Shown here piece after piece: positions 25,342 through 33,308 of a stretch of 64,000 nt of DNA (positions within the stretch are counted from its first letter, which is position 1; each line of letters begins with the position of its first letter). This DNA comes from Pseudomonas entomophila L48 (GTDB lineage Bacteria > Pseudomonadota > Gammaproteobacteria > Pseudomonadales > Pseudomonadaceae). A program made the position numbers and the translations under genes. The notes beneath the pieces were generated by a model that saw nothing but the letters and a program-made list of their open reading frames with translations, was not told the origin of the DNA and ran no database searches. The stretch lies in the NCBI RefSeq assembly GCF_000026105.1, contig NC_008027.1, positions 2,804,501 to 2,868,500 of the forward strand. The letters are read 5' to 3'.

Positions 25342-26597
25342 CAACCCGGCAATGCAGCCCGGCGCGCCATGGGTGCCGCCCACAGCAACTGCGCTACACC
25401 GATGGCGCGCTCTTCGAAGCCGCCCTGGCAGTAGCACAGGTAGAACTCCCACAGGCGCTGGAAGGTGTCGTCGTAGCCCAGCTCCGCCAGCGCCGTGCGC
25501 GCCTGGCGCAGGTTGTCGCGCCAATGGCGCAGGGTGCGCGCATAGTCCAGGCCGAAGTCCTCGAGGTGCACCAGATTCAGCGCCGTCTGCCGACTGGCGG
25601 TGGCAAGCAGCACGCTCAGCGAAGGCAGTGCGCCGCCGGGGAAGATGTAGCGCTGGATGAAATCCACCGAGCGCCGTGCCTGGGCGTAACGCTGGTCGCG
25701 GATGGTGATGGCCTGCAGCAACATCAGGCCGTCGTCCTTGAGCAGCGCGGCGCATTGGCGGAAATAGGTGGGCAGGAAATGGTGGCCGACCGCCTCGATC
25801 ATCTCGATCGACACCAGCTTGTCGAAGCGTCCCCGCAGTGCGCGGTAGTCTTCGCACAGCACCGTGACACGCTGTTCCAGGCCAAGCCTGCGCACCCGTT
25901 CAAGCGTATGAGTGTACTGCGCCGTGGAAAGGGTCGTGGTGGTGACCCGGCAGCCGTGATGGGTGGCGGCATGGATGGCCAGGCTGCCCCAGCCGCTGCC
26001 TATCTCCAGCAGGTGCTCGTGGGGCTTGAGCTCAAGCTTCTGGCAGATGCGTTCGAGCTTGTTCAACTGGGCCTGTTCGAGGGTTTGCGCCTGGCTGTCG
26101 AACTGCGCGGCGGAATACATCATGGTCGGGTCCAGCAGCCGTTCGAACAACGCGTTGCCCAGGTCGTAGTGCGCCATGATGTTGCGTCGGGCTCCACGCT
26201 GGCTGTTGCGGTTGAGCCGGTGCAGCAGGCGCAGGAGCGGGCGCCCGAGGCTCGCCAGCCCGCCTTCCATGGCGTCGAGCACCTCCAGGTTGGCAACGAA
26301 CAGACGGGTGACGGCTGCCAGGTCCGGGCTGCGCCAGTAACCGTGGATGTACGCCTCCCCTGAACCAATCGAGCCATTGCTGGCCACCAGGCCCCAGGCT
26401 GTGTCATCGAGGATCTCCACTTCGGCCTGCAAGGGGCTGGCGGGGTCACCGAACGCCCATTGCCGGCCGCCGTCGACCAGCCGCAGATGGCCATGACGCA
26501 GGTGACGCAGCTGGGCCAGCACCGCCACCCGGGCCAGCCCACCCAGCCATGGGCTCAGCACCGCCGACTTGCTAATGCTCAGGGTCGGATCGGGCAT
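25341..26597 (-). CDS. cyclopropane-fatty-acyl-phospholipid synthase family methyltransferase
   Basis: A 418-aa SAM-dependent methyltransferase of the CFA synthase family, which adds a methylene bridge (or a methyl group) to unsaturated phospholipid acyl chains. Features: the N-terminal lipid-binding part (ASNGSIGSGEAYIHGYW), the start of the catalytic domain AHYDLGNALFERLLDPTMMYS, SAM site LLEIGSGWGSLAIHAA, and SIEMIEAVGHHFLPTYF, typical of the family. It overlaps the DUF1365 gene by 26 nt and DUF2878 by 1 nt. It may differ from the housekeeping cfa gene: copies in this operon setting are linked to light or stress response. Confidence 0.9.
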   Translation of the reverse strand: MPDPTLSISKSAVLSPWLGGLARVAVLAQLRHLRHGHLRLVDGGRQWAFGDPASPLQAEVEILDDTAWGLVASNGSIGSGEAYIHGYWRSPDLAAVTRLFVANLEVLDAMEGGLASLGRPLLRLLHRLNRNSQRGARRNIMAHYDLGNALFERLLDPTMMYSAAQFDSQAQTLEQAQLNKLERICQKLELKPHEHLLEIGSGWGSLAIHAATHHGCRVTTTTLSTAQYTHTLERVRRLGLEQRVTVLCEDYRALRGRFDKLVSIEMIEAVGHHFLPTYFRQCAALLKDDGLMLLQAITIRDQRYAQARRSVDFIQRYIFPGGALPSLSVLLATASRQTALNLVHLEDFGLDYARTLRHWRDNLRQARTALAELGYDDTFQRLWEFYLCYCQGGFEERAIGVAQLLWAAPMARRAALPG

Positions 26598-27381
26598 GAT
26601 CGGGGTCCTCGCAAGGGTGGCCGGGTGCCAAGTCGCCCTGGCTGGCCGTGTGGTTGTGGACGGGGATGCGTTTGAGCAGCAGGCGCAGGGCCTGCCAGTA
26701 GATGCCCGATAGGGTGCGCAGGCTCATCCATGGAAAGCTCAGGATGTGCTGGTGCAGGGCTGCGCGATCCAATGGCTGGCGGTGCAGTGCCAGGTCGGCG
26801 GTGAACACCCGCTGCCCGCCACGCCAGTTCTCCATGTGGATGCGAATGCGCTGGGCATCGAGGGAAAATCGCAGGCGGTACTCCATGTCCATCGGCATGA
26901 ACGGCGAGACATGCAGGGCCTTGGCCATGGCGAACGAACGTGCGAGGTCGCCATCCACCGGCAGCACATAGTGGAAGCGCTCACGCCAGGGTGTGTTGCG
27001 CACCTCCAGCAGGATCGCCGCCAGCTGTTCATCGCGGTCATGGCAGAAGTAGAAACTCACCGGGTTGAACGATAGCCCCCAGCAGCGCGGCTGGGTCAGC
27101 AAGTGCACGGCGCCCTCGGGTTGCCGCCCGGTGGCCTGGGCCACCAGCGAGCGCACGGCCTGGGCCAGCGGCTGCCCCTGGCGGGTCAGTGCCGGCAGGT
27201 AATCGGTTTCGCGCCAGCTCAACGGTGCCCACCATGAGCGCCCCAACCAGCGGGACAGGCCGAGCAGTCGGTGTTGTTCATCCAGATCCACATGGAACAT
27301 ACCGATCCGGTAGCGGAAGGCATGAGGGCGCGGGGTCATGCGACAGTGGCTGACCCACCCCCGGCACAGGCTGCTGTTCAC
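26572..27381 (-). CDS. DUF1365 family protein
   Basis: A 269-aa protein of the DUF1365 family: start HAFRYRIGMFHVDLDEQ, then WGLSFNPVSFYFCHD and EVRNTPWRERFHYVLP, the conserved core, and ADLALHRQPLDRAALHQHILSFPWMSLRTL near the end. The biochemical role is unknown, but the family almost always lies next to a CFA-type synthase and an amine-oxidase-like flavoprotein, as here. The ATG overlaps the stop of the flavoprotein gene (ATGA). It is probably an accessory factor in membrane lipid modification. Confidence 0.87.
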   Translation of the reverse strand: MNSSLCRGWVSHCRMTPRPHAFRYRIGMFHVDLDEQHRLLGLSRWLGRSWWAPLSWRETDYLPALTRQGQPLAQAVRSLVAQATGRQPEGAVHLLTQPRCWGLSFNPVSFYFCHDRDEQLAAILLEVRNTPWRERFHYVLPVDGDLARSFAMAKALHVSPFMPMDMEYRLRFSLDAQRIRIHMENWRGGQRVFTADLALHRQPLDRAALHQHILSFPWMSLRTLSGIYWQALRLLLKRIPVHNHTASQGDLAPGHPCEDPDHARSDPEH

Positions 27382-28625
27382 AGCCGCTCACCAAAGTGTT
27401 CGGCCACCTTCAGCGCGCTGAGCACGCCGTCCTCGTGGAAGCCATTGCCCCAGTAGGCTCCGCAGAAAAAGCTGTGCCGGCGCCCCTGCAGTTCGCCTTG
27501 GCGGGCCTGGGCGGCGAGGGCCGCGATGCTGTATTGCGGGTGCGCATAGTCGAAGCGAGCGAGGATCTGCGCCGGGTCGATCAGTGGTGTCTGGTTGAGG
27601 CTTACGCAGAAGGTCTCCGGCGCTTCGATTCCCTGCAGGATGTTCATGTCGTAGGTCAGCGCGGCAGGGGCCTGCTCCGGGCCGCCGAGGCGGTAGTTCC
27701 AGCTGGCCCAGGCCCTGCGGCGACGCGGTAGCAGGCGGGTGTCGGTATGCAGCACCACGTCATTGTTCGCATAGGCGATGGCGCCCAGCACGGCGCGCTC
27801 ATCCATGCTCGGTGTCTCCAGCAGCGCCAGGGCCTGGTCGCTGTGGCAGGCGAATACCACCGCATCGAAACGCTCCGGGCCTGACGCGCTGAGCAAGGTG
27901 ACGCCGCCGTCGTCACGGCTGACCCGGTGCACGGGGCAGTTGAGCCTGATCCGCTTGGCAAACGGACGGCACAGCGGCTCGACATAGCCTTGCGAGCCGC
28001 CCTCGATCACCCGCCATTGCGGCCGCCGGCTGACCGACAGCAGCCCATGGTTGCGGCAGAAACGCACGAAGAACTGTAAGGGAAAGGCGAACATGTCAGC
28101 GCGCGACATCGACCAGATCGCCGACCCCATGGGCACGATGTAGTGCTGGATGAACCGCTGGCCGTAACCCTGCGCCTGCAGGTAGCCGCCAAGGGTGGTG
28201 TCCTCGTCGATACGCTGCTGGTCGAGGTCGGCCAGGGCCTGGCGGTTGAAGCGCAGGATATCCCGCAGCATGCCCCAGAAGCCGGGCGACAGCGCGTTGC
28301 GACGCCGTGCGAACAGGGAGGCGAGGGTGTGGCCGTTGTACTCGAAGCCGCTGAGCGGGTCATGCACGGAAAAACTCATCTGGGTGGGCTTCGAGGTGAC
28401 ATTCAGCTGGTCGAGCAGCCGGATGAAGTGCGGGTAGGTCCAGTCGTTGAAGACGATGAAGCCGGTGTCCACCGCATAGCGCCGGTTACCCTGCGCAACC
28501 GTGACGGTATGGGTATGCCCGCCGATCCAGTCGGCCGCCTCGAACACGGTCACCGGGTGCCGGCGTGACAGCAGGTAGGCACAGGTCAGGCCGGCGATGC
28601 CGCTGCCGATGATGGCGATGCGCAT
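27378..28625 (-). CDS. FAD-dependent amine-oxidase-like oxidoreductase
   Basis: A 415-aa flavoprotein. The dinucleotide-binding fold is right at the start (MRIAIIGSGIAGLTCAYLLSRRH, then VFEAADWIGGHTHTV). The C-terminal FAD contact is in FCGAYWGNGFHEDGVLSALKVAE. It belongs to the NAD(P)-binding-8/amine oxidase family that accompanies CFA synthase and DUF1365. The reaction is unknown; desaturation or oxidation of a lipid intermediate is an attractive inference. It is third in the operon, with 6 nt to the SDR gene upstream and an ATGA overlap with DUF1365 downstream. Confidence 0.87.
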   Translation of the reverse strand: MRIAIIGSGIAGLTCAYLLSRRHPVTVFEAADWIGGHTHTVTVAQGNRRYAVDTGFIVFNDWTYPHFIRLLDQLNVTSKPTQMSFSVHDPLSGFEYNGHTLASLFARRRNALSPGFWGMLRDILRFNRQALADLDQQRIDEDTTLGGYLQAQGYGQRFIQHYIVPMGSAIWSMSRADMFAFPLQFFVRFCRNHGLLSVSRRPQWRVIEGGSQGYVEPLCRPFAKRIRLNCPVHRVSRDDGGVTLLSASGPERFDAVVFACHSDQALALLETPSMDERAVLGAIAYANNDVVLHTDTRLLPRRRRAWASWNYRLGGPEQAPAALTYDMNILQGIEAPETFCVSLNQTPLIDPAQILARFDYAHPQYSIAALAAQARQGELQGRRHSFFCGAYWGNGFHEDGVLSALKVAEHFGERL

Positions 28626-28631
28626 GGTGGT

Positions 28632-29384
28632 CTAGCCCTTCGGGTTGCGCGCCAGGCGCTGGCCCAGCTTCAGCCGCCAGCGCACCGGCAGCGCGCCAAG
28701 CAGGCGCAGCAGCAGGGTGAAGGCGGTGGGGAAATTGATCTCCAGGGGCCGCCGTGGCAGGCGCGCGGCGATGTGCTGGGCGGCGTGCTCGGCACTCCAG
28801 AGCTGGGGCATGGGGAAGTCGTTGCGCCGGGTCAGCGGGGTGTCGACGAAGCCTGGGTTCACAAGGGTGGCATCGATACCTTCGTTGGCCAGGTCGATGC
28901 GCAGTGACTCCAGCAGGTAGCGCACGGCCGCCTTGGAGGCGCCATAGGCACCGGCACGCGGCAGGGCCAGCCAGGTGACCGAGCTGGCCGTCACCACCAG
29001 GTGCGGCCGCTTACCGAGCCGCAGCAAGGGCAGGGCGGCGGCGAGGCAGTAGCTGACGGCGAACAGGTTGGTGCGCACCACACGCTCCAGCAGCGCCGGG
29101 TCGAATTGCCCGGGCTCGAGGTACTCGCAGGTGCCGGCGTTGAGGATCACCAGGTCGAGCGCGCCCCAGTGGCGGGTGATCTGCTCGGCGATCTGTGCCA
29201 CTTGTTCAGGCGCGTCCAGGTCACCGATGGCCAGTAGGACCTGCCCTGGATACCGCGCCACCAGTGGCGCGAAGCTGTCAGGCCGACGAGCGCCCAAGGC
29301 CACCTGGTGCCCTTGCTCCAGCAGGCGCCTGGCCAGTGCCGCGCCGATGCCGCTGCTGGCGCCGGTCAGCCAGCAACGGCTCAT
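28632..29384 (-). CDS. short-chain dehydrogenase/reductase
   Basis: A 250-aa classical SDR. Cofactor motif TGASSGIGAALARRL at residues 7-21, structural NAG in VILNAGTC, catalytic Ser in VTASSVTW and YGASKAAV (YxxxK). The C-terminal segment with two basic hydrophobic stretches (LLLRLLGALPVRWRLKLGQRL) suggests membrane association. The start overlaps the stop of the NTF2-like gene (ATGA); an in-frame extension to 29570 is a shadow of that gene. Second gene of the operon; the substrate is unknown. Confidence 0.87.
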   Translation of the reverse strand: MSRCWLTGASSGIGAALARRLLEQGHQVALGARRPDSFAPLVARYPGQVLLAIGDLDAPEQVAQIAEQITRHWGALDLVILNAGTCEYLEPGQFDPALLERVVRTNLFAVSYCLAAALPLLRLGKRPHLVVTASSVTWLALPRAGAYGASKAAVRYLLESLRIDLANEGIDATLVNPGFVDTPLTRRNDFPMPQLWSAEHAAQHIAARLPRRPLEINFPTAFTLLLRLLGALPVRWRLKLGQRLARNPKG

Positions 29385-29803
29385 GCCAGCCGTCCCTTGA
29401 GCCAGCGGACCGCGCCGCCCATGACCGGGACATGCTCGTAAAGCAGGGCGCCGACGTCGAAGTAGTCCTGGTGGAAGTGGACCCGGTCGCGCCATTGCAG
29501 GTGACTGCAGCCTTGCAGGTGGATCGTGCGGCCGTTGGCCAGGCGCGGGTGATGAAACTGCAGGGACCATTGCAGGTAACCCCGGCCAGGCTGCACTTCA
29601 TCGAGGTTGGTGAAGGTGTAGTGGATGCCGTGGGTGTTGGCATACAGCTGGGTGAAGTACGCCCGCAGGGCGGCCAGGCCGTGGACCTGGTGCAACGGGT
29701 CCTTGAAGGTCACATCCTCGCTGTACAGGGTTTCAAGGGTATCGAGGCGCTGCCCGTCAAGGCTGGCGAAGGTTTCGGCGAAGCGCTGCAGATACGCTGA
29801 CAT
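29381..29803 (-). CDS. NTF2-like (SnoaL-type) protein
   Basis: A 140-aa protein of the NTF2-like fold (MSAYLQRFAETFASLDGQRLDTLETLYSEDVTFKDPLHQVHGL). The cone-shaped fold often forms small enzymes or binding proteins; key catalytic residues cannot be assigned. First gene of the six-gene operon (NTF2-like, SDR, flavoprotein, DUF1365, CFA synthase, DUF2878). Its promoter region holds two TGTACA-N12-TGTACA boxes, so transcription is probably repressed by a LitR-type MerR regulator. Confidence 0.82.
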   Translation of the reverse strand: MSAYLQRFAETFASLDGQRLDTLETLYSEDVTFKDPLHQVHGLAALRAYFTQLYANTHGIHYTFTNLDEVQPGRGYLQWSLQFHHPRLANGRTIHLQGCSHLQWRDRVHFHQDYFDVGALLYEHVPVMGGAVRWLKGRLA

Positions 29804-29822
29804 AGGCCGCTCCAGGTAAACC

Positions 29823-29846
29823 TGTACAGCGAGGTGATTTTGTACA
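29823..29846 (-). promoter_or_regulatory. candidate LitR/PplR operator 1 overlapping the -10
   Basis: Two TGTACA half-sites exactly 12 nt apart. This is the form I recall for binding sites of LitR-type (MerR family, light-sensing) regulators in P. putida, T(G/A)TACA-N12-TGTA(C/T)A. The right half lies 17 nt after a TTGACC on the minus strand, so it sits where a -10 would be; binding should block transcription. Confidence 0.6.
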
Positions 29847-29873
29847 GGTATAGGAAAAGCCTAGGTCAATATC

Positions 29874-29897
29874 TGTACAGGTCAATAGTCTTGTACA
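29874..29897 (-). promoter_or_regulatory. candidate LitR/PplR operator 2
   Basis: A second perfect TGTACA-N12-TGTACA box, 27 nt from the first, on the upstream side of the promoter of the CFA synthase operon. Spacing between the equivalent halves of the two boxes is 51 nt, about five helical turns, which would place two bound regulators on the same face. Confidence 0.6.
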
Positions 29898-29913
29898 GGT
29901 ATTTGTTCTCGCA

Positions 29914-31479
29914 TCAGTGGGCATCCGTCGAAGGCTGCCTCGGCGGCTGGACCTTACGCATCAACGGCACCAGCAAGGTCGCCACGGCGAAACACAGCAT
30001 GATTACCCTGAACGCATCGGCGTAGGTCAGCGTCTGCGCTTCACGCCAGGTCAACGCCCAGAGCTGGCGCAAGGCGGCCTGACTGGCGTCGAGGCTGCCC
30101 AGGCCCAACGCCTGGGCGTTACCAGTGAGTTGCTCGAGCCAGGCGTTCATGCCTTCGTTGCGTACGTTCAGGTGTTCGGCCAGGCGCAAGAAGTGCAGGT
30201 TGGTGCGATCGTTGAGCACTGTGGCGCATGCGGCGATGCCGATGGCACCGCCAAGGTTGCGCATCAGGTTGAACAGGCCCGACGCCAGCTTCAGCCGGGC
30301 GGGCGACAGCGCACCGAGCGTCAGGGTCACGGTGGGCGGCACTGCCATTTGCTGGGCAAAGCCGCGAATGGCCTGGGGCAGCAACAGTTCTTTGGCGCCC
30401 CAGTCGTGGGTGATGGGGGTGAAGTCCCACATCGAGATGCCGAACAACGCCAGCCCGAACATGAGTATCCAGCGCAGGTCCACGCGGTTGGCGAGGAAGG
30501 CGTACACCGGGATGGCCAGCAGCTGGAACACGCCGGTGGAAAACACCGCCAGGCCAATGTCCAGCGCGCCATAGCCGCGCACGCGGCCCAGGAACAGCGG
30601 TGTGAGATAGATGGTGGCGAAAATGCCGATCCCGGTGATGAAGGAAAACAGGCAGCCCAGGGCAAAATTGCGGTCGCCCAGGGCGCGCAGGTCGACGATG
30701 GGGTCGGCGATCTTCAGGCTGCGCCAGATGAACAGCACGCCACAGGCCCCGGCCAGCCAGGCGGTGGTGGTGATGGTGGCGTCGCTGAACCAGTTCCAGC
30801 GCGGGCCTTCTTCCAAGGTGTACTCCAGGCAGCCGAGGAACACTGCCATCAACCCCATGCCCAGGTAGTCGGCGCCCTTGAGCAGCCCCGGGTTGGGGCG
30901 GTCGACCTTGACCAGCAGGGGGACGGCGACGGTGACGAACAGGCCTGGCACCAGGTTGATGTAGAACAGCCAGTGCCAGGAGGAAATGTCGGTGATCCAG
31001 CCGCCGACCGCCGGGCCGAGGGTGGGCGCGAGGGAGGCGATGGCGCCGATCACCGAGGCGGCGATCACCCGCTGCTTGCCACTGAAGTAGATGAACGCCG
31101 TGGTGAACACCAGCGGGATCATCGAGCCCCCGAGAAACCCCTGCAGGGCGCGAAAGGCGATCATGCTCTGGATGTTCCAGGCCAGGGCGCACAGCAGGCT
31201 AGTCAGGGTGAAGCCCGCCGCGGACGCGGCGAACAGCCAGCGGGTGCTCATCACCCGGGACAGCCAGCCGGAGAGGGGGATGACGATGATTTCCGCGATC
31301 AGGTAGGCGGTCTGCACCCAGGCGGTGTCGTCCGCGCCGGCACTGAGACCGCCGCCGATGTCCTTGAGTGAGGCGGAGACGATCTGGATATCGATCAGGG
31401 CGATGAACATGCCCACGCACATCGTGGCGAAGGCGGCGACCTTCTGTGCCGGGGTGAGGGCCGGCAGTTCGCTGTTCAA
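29914..31479 (-). CDS. DHA2-family (EmrB/QacA-type) multidrug efflux transporter
   Basis: A 521-aa major facilitator with 14 predicted helices. DHA2 features: early helix MFIALIDIQIVSASLKDIGGGL, motif A-like GWLSRVMSTRWLF, FRALQGFLGGSMIPL, and motif C-like GAIASLAPTLGPAVGGWI (antiporter signature). It should pair with the membrane-fusion protein encoded just upstream to export drugs across both membranes with an outer-membrane channel. ATGA overlap with that gene. The exported substrate is unknown. Whether it exports the product of the NRPS operon 7 kb away cannot be said. Confidence 0.92.
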   Translation of the reverse strand: MNSELPALTPAQKVAAFATMCVGMFIALIDIQIVSASLKDIGGGLSAGADDTAWVQTAYLIAEIIVIPLSGWLSRVMSTRWLFAASAAGFTLTSLLCALAWNIQSMIAFRALQGFLGGSMIPLVFTTAFIYFSGKQRVIAASVIGAIASLAPTLGPAVGGWITDISSWHWLFYINLVPGLFVTVAVPLLVKVDRPNPGLLKGADYLGMGLMAVFLGCLEYTLEEGPRWNWFSDATITTTAWLAGACGVLFIWRSLKIADPIVDLRALGDRNFALGCLFSFITGIGIFATIYLTPLFLGRVRGYGALDIGLAVFSTGVFQLLAIPVYAFLANRVDLRWILMFGLALFGISMWDFTPITHDWGAKELLLPQAIRGFAQQMAVPPTVTLTLGALSPARLKLASGLFNLMRNLGGAIGIAACATVLNDRTNLHFLRLAEHLNVRNEGMNAWLEQLTGNAQALGLGSLDASQAALRQLWALTWREAQTLTYADAFRVIMLCFAVATLLVPLMRKVQPPRQPSTDAH

Positions 31480-32606
31480 GGCCGGCCTGCCACGGCAACG
31501 TCGGGTTGTGGCTGGGGCCTGGTGTCGATCTCGGCGATCACCGAAAGGCCGGGGCGCAGGGCACCGAAGTCGGCATCAGTGCCTTCAAGACGAACGCGCA
31601 CGGGCACGCGCTGGACGATTTTGGTGAAGTTGCCTGTGGCATTCTCCGGGGGCAGCACGCTGAACTGTGCGCCGGTGGCCGGCGCGATGCTTTCGACGCG
31701 GCCATGGAAGGTGCGCCCCGGCAGAATGTCGGCGGTGACGCTCACGGCTTGGCCCACCTGCATGCGCGCCAGTTGGTCTTCCTTGAAGTTGGCATCCACC
31801 CACAACCCATGGGCGGGCACCACCGCGAGCAACTGGCTGCCGGCCGCGGCGTAGGCGCCGAGCTTGGCCCGGCGGTTGCCCACGTAGCCATCCACGGGCG
31901 CGCGCAGCTCGGTGTAGCCGATGTTCAGCCGTGCCTGTTCCCGCTCGGCCTCGGCCTGGGCCAGGGCCGCGCGGGCCTGCTGGCGCTGGGTGCCGATCAC
32001 CGCCAGTTGCTGGCGCGCCCCGAGCAGGCCGGCCTCGGCATGGGCGCGGTCGGCCTGGGCGGTCTTCCAGGTGGCTTCCACCCGTTGCGCGCTTTGTACC
32101 GATACCGCCTGGCTGCCGACCAGGGTCTGGTAGCGCACCCTGTCGTACTGGGCGCGTTGGGCTTCGGCGCTGCGCGCGTCGATCTGTGCCTTGGCCTGGC
32201 TGATGACAGCCTGTTGCAATTGTTCGACGGCATCGAGGTTGGCCAGGCGTGCCTGCTGGGCGGCGACAGCGCCGTCGGCCTTGGCCAGGGCGGCCTGGTA
32301 GTCGCGCACATCGATTCGGGCGAGCAGGTCGCCGGCCTTGACGAACTGGTTGTCCATCACCGCGACTTCGGCGATGTAGCCGGGCACCTTGGCGCTGATC
32401 ACGGTGACGTCGGCACCCACGTAGGCATCATCGGTGTCTTCGATGAAGCGACCACTGGACCACCAGTGGCTGGCGTAGCTTGCGGCGGCGACCACTGCGA
32501 ATGCCAGGGCAGCGATACGCAGCACGGTTTTCCCACGCGCCGGTTTGTGCACGGCGACCACGTTGCTTTCGGCGGTATCGGGGGCTGCGCCAACCTGAGC
32601 GTTCAT
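31476..32606 (-). CDS. EmrA/HlyD-type membrane fusion protein
   Basis: A 376-aa periplasmic adaptor. One N-terminal membrane helix (VLRIAALAFAVVAAASYASHWW), then a lipoyl-type half (DDAYVGADVTVISAKVPGYIAEVAV), a long Ala/Gln helical hairpin (about residues 95-200), the returning lipoyl half (YTELRAPVDGYVGNRRAKLG) and a beta-barrel. It links the DHA2 pump to a TolC-like channel. The start MNAQVGAAP has AGGAG 9 nt upstream, which lies in the end of the HxlR gene. Second gene of a three-gene operon. Confidence 0.92.
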   Translation of the reverse strand: MNAQVGAAPDTAESNVVAVHKPARGKTVLRIAALAFAVVAAASYASHWWSSGRFIEDTDDAYVGADVTVISAKVPGYIAEVAVMDNQFVKAGDLLARIDVRDYQAALAKADGAVAAQQARLANLDAVEQLQQAVISQAKAQIDARSAEAQRAQYDRVRYQTLVGSQAVSVQSAQRVEATWKTAQADRAHAEAGLLGARQQLAVIGTQRQQARAALAQAEAEREQARLNIGYTELRAPVDGYVGNRRAKLGAYAAAGSQLLAVVPAHGLWVDANFKEDQLARMQVGQAVSVTADILPGRTFHGRVESIAPATGAQFSVLPPENATGNFTKIVQRVPVRVRLEGTDADFGALRPGLSVIAEIDTRPQPQPDVAVAGRP

Positions 32607-32611
32607 GACGG

Positions 32612-33151
32612 TCACTCCTCCTGGGAGGCTTGGCTGGGGAAAGGGGCCACCCACGTACTGCCCAGGCGATGCGCCTTGCCGGTCTCTGCGCGCCAGTGGG
32701 TCAGCGGGTCGGCATCGGGGGCGATGCGCAGGCGGTGGTCATCCACCGTGATGCGCTTGCCGGTGTTGCTGTCCACCAGTGCCAGGGCGACGGGTTCGCC
32801 GGTGTGCTCGTCGGCCAGGTAGACCTTGCGCGAGCCTTCGGCATGTTTCGCGCCCCAGGCCATCAGGGTCAGGATCACCGGGCGCAGGTCGCGACCGGCC
32901 TCGGTCAGCAGGTATTCGAAGCGCGGTGGGTTGTGCTGGTACGGGCGACGTTCGAGCAGGCCGCTGGCGAGCAGGTCGCTGAGCCGGCGGGTGAGGGTGT
33001 TGGTGGCGATGCCCAGGCTGTGCTGGAACTCGTCGAAGCGGCGCAGGCCGTAGAACGCATCGCGCAGGATCAACAGGCTCCAGCCATCGCCTATGTGCTC
33101 GAGGGCGCGGGCTACGGGGCAGGGCATGGGTTGGAAGCTGGCTTTTTTCAT
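32612..33151 (-). CDS. HxlR-family transcriptional regulator
   Basis: A 179-aa protein. The winged-helix HxlR domain covers residues 9-100 (CPVARALEHIGDGWSLLILRDAFYGLRRFDEFQHSLGIATNTLTRRLSDLLASGLLE). The C-terminal part of about 75 residues is an additional domain seen in some members. A conserved cysteine, Cys11, could be a redox or electrophile sensor. It is the first gene of the operon with the EmrA/EmrB-like pump, and a palindrome lies just upstream, so it probably represses its own operon and is released by a pump substrate. Confidence 0.9.
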   Translation of the reverse strand: MKKASFQPMPCPVARALEHIGDGWSLLILRDAFYGLRRFDEFQHSLGIATNTLTRRLSDLLASGLLERRPYQHNPPRFEYLLTEAGRDLRPVILTLMAWGAKHAEGSRKVYLADEHTGEPVALALVDSNTGKRITVDDHRLRIAPDADPLTHWRAETGKAHRLGSTWVAPFPSQASQEE

Positions 33152-33192
33152 GGCGGCGGGCTCGGGGGGGGTGAGGTCAATATTTCATTGTC

Positions 33193-33209
33193 ACTTGCAT
33201 AATGCAAGT
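33193..33209. promoter_or_regulatory. palindromic operator candidate for the HxlR-pump operon
   Basis: ACTTGCATAATGCAAGT is a near-perfect 17-nt palindrome 41 nt upstream of the regulator start. On the minus strand it includes a possible -35 (TTGCAT), 17 nt before AATATT. A bound HxlR dimer would cover the promoter. Confidence 0.55.
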
Positions 33210-33249
33210 TACAGGGCCAGCCGCTTGTCTGGAGAGATGGGCCGTCTAT

Positions 33250-33283
33250 GAGATCGAGCGCCGCCCGCGCGGCGCTCGATCTC
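33250..33283. terminator. perfect 15-bp hairpin, likely terminator of the regulator gene
   Basis: Arms GAGATCGAGCGCCGC and GCGGCGCTCGATCTC surround a 4-nt loop. It follows the stop of the winged-helix/TPR gene. The same GATCGAGCGCCGC segment is part of the larger inverted repeats near 37.0 and 62.5 kb, so the element belongs to that repeat family. Confidence 0.6.
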
Positions 33284-33308
33284 CTGGGCACCACAACTTT
33301 CCCGGCGA

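Noticed and set aside
29914..32606. MFS/EmrA pump as exporter of the NRPS product
   Set aside because: It has its own HxlR regulator and operator, lies 6 kb and six genes away on the opposite strand, and nothing links it to the pathway.
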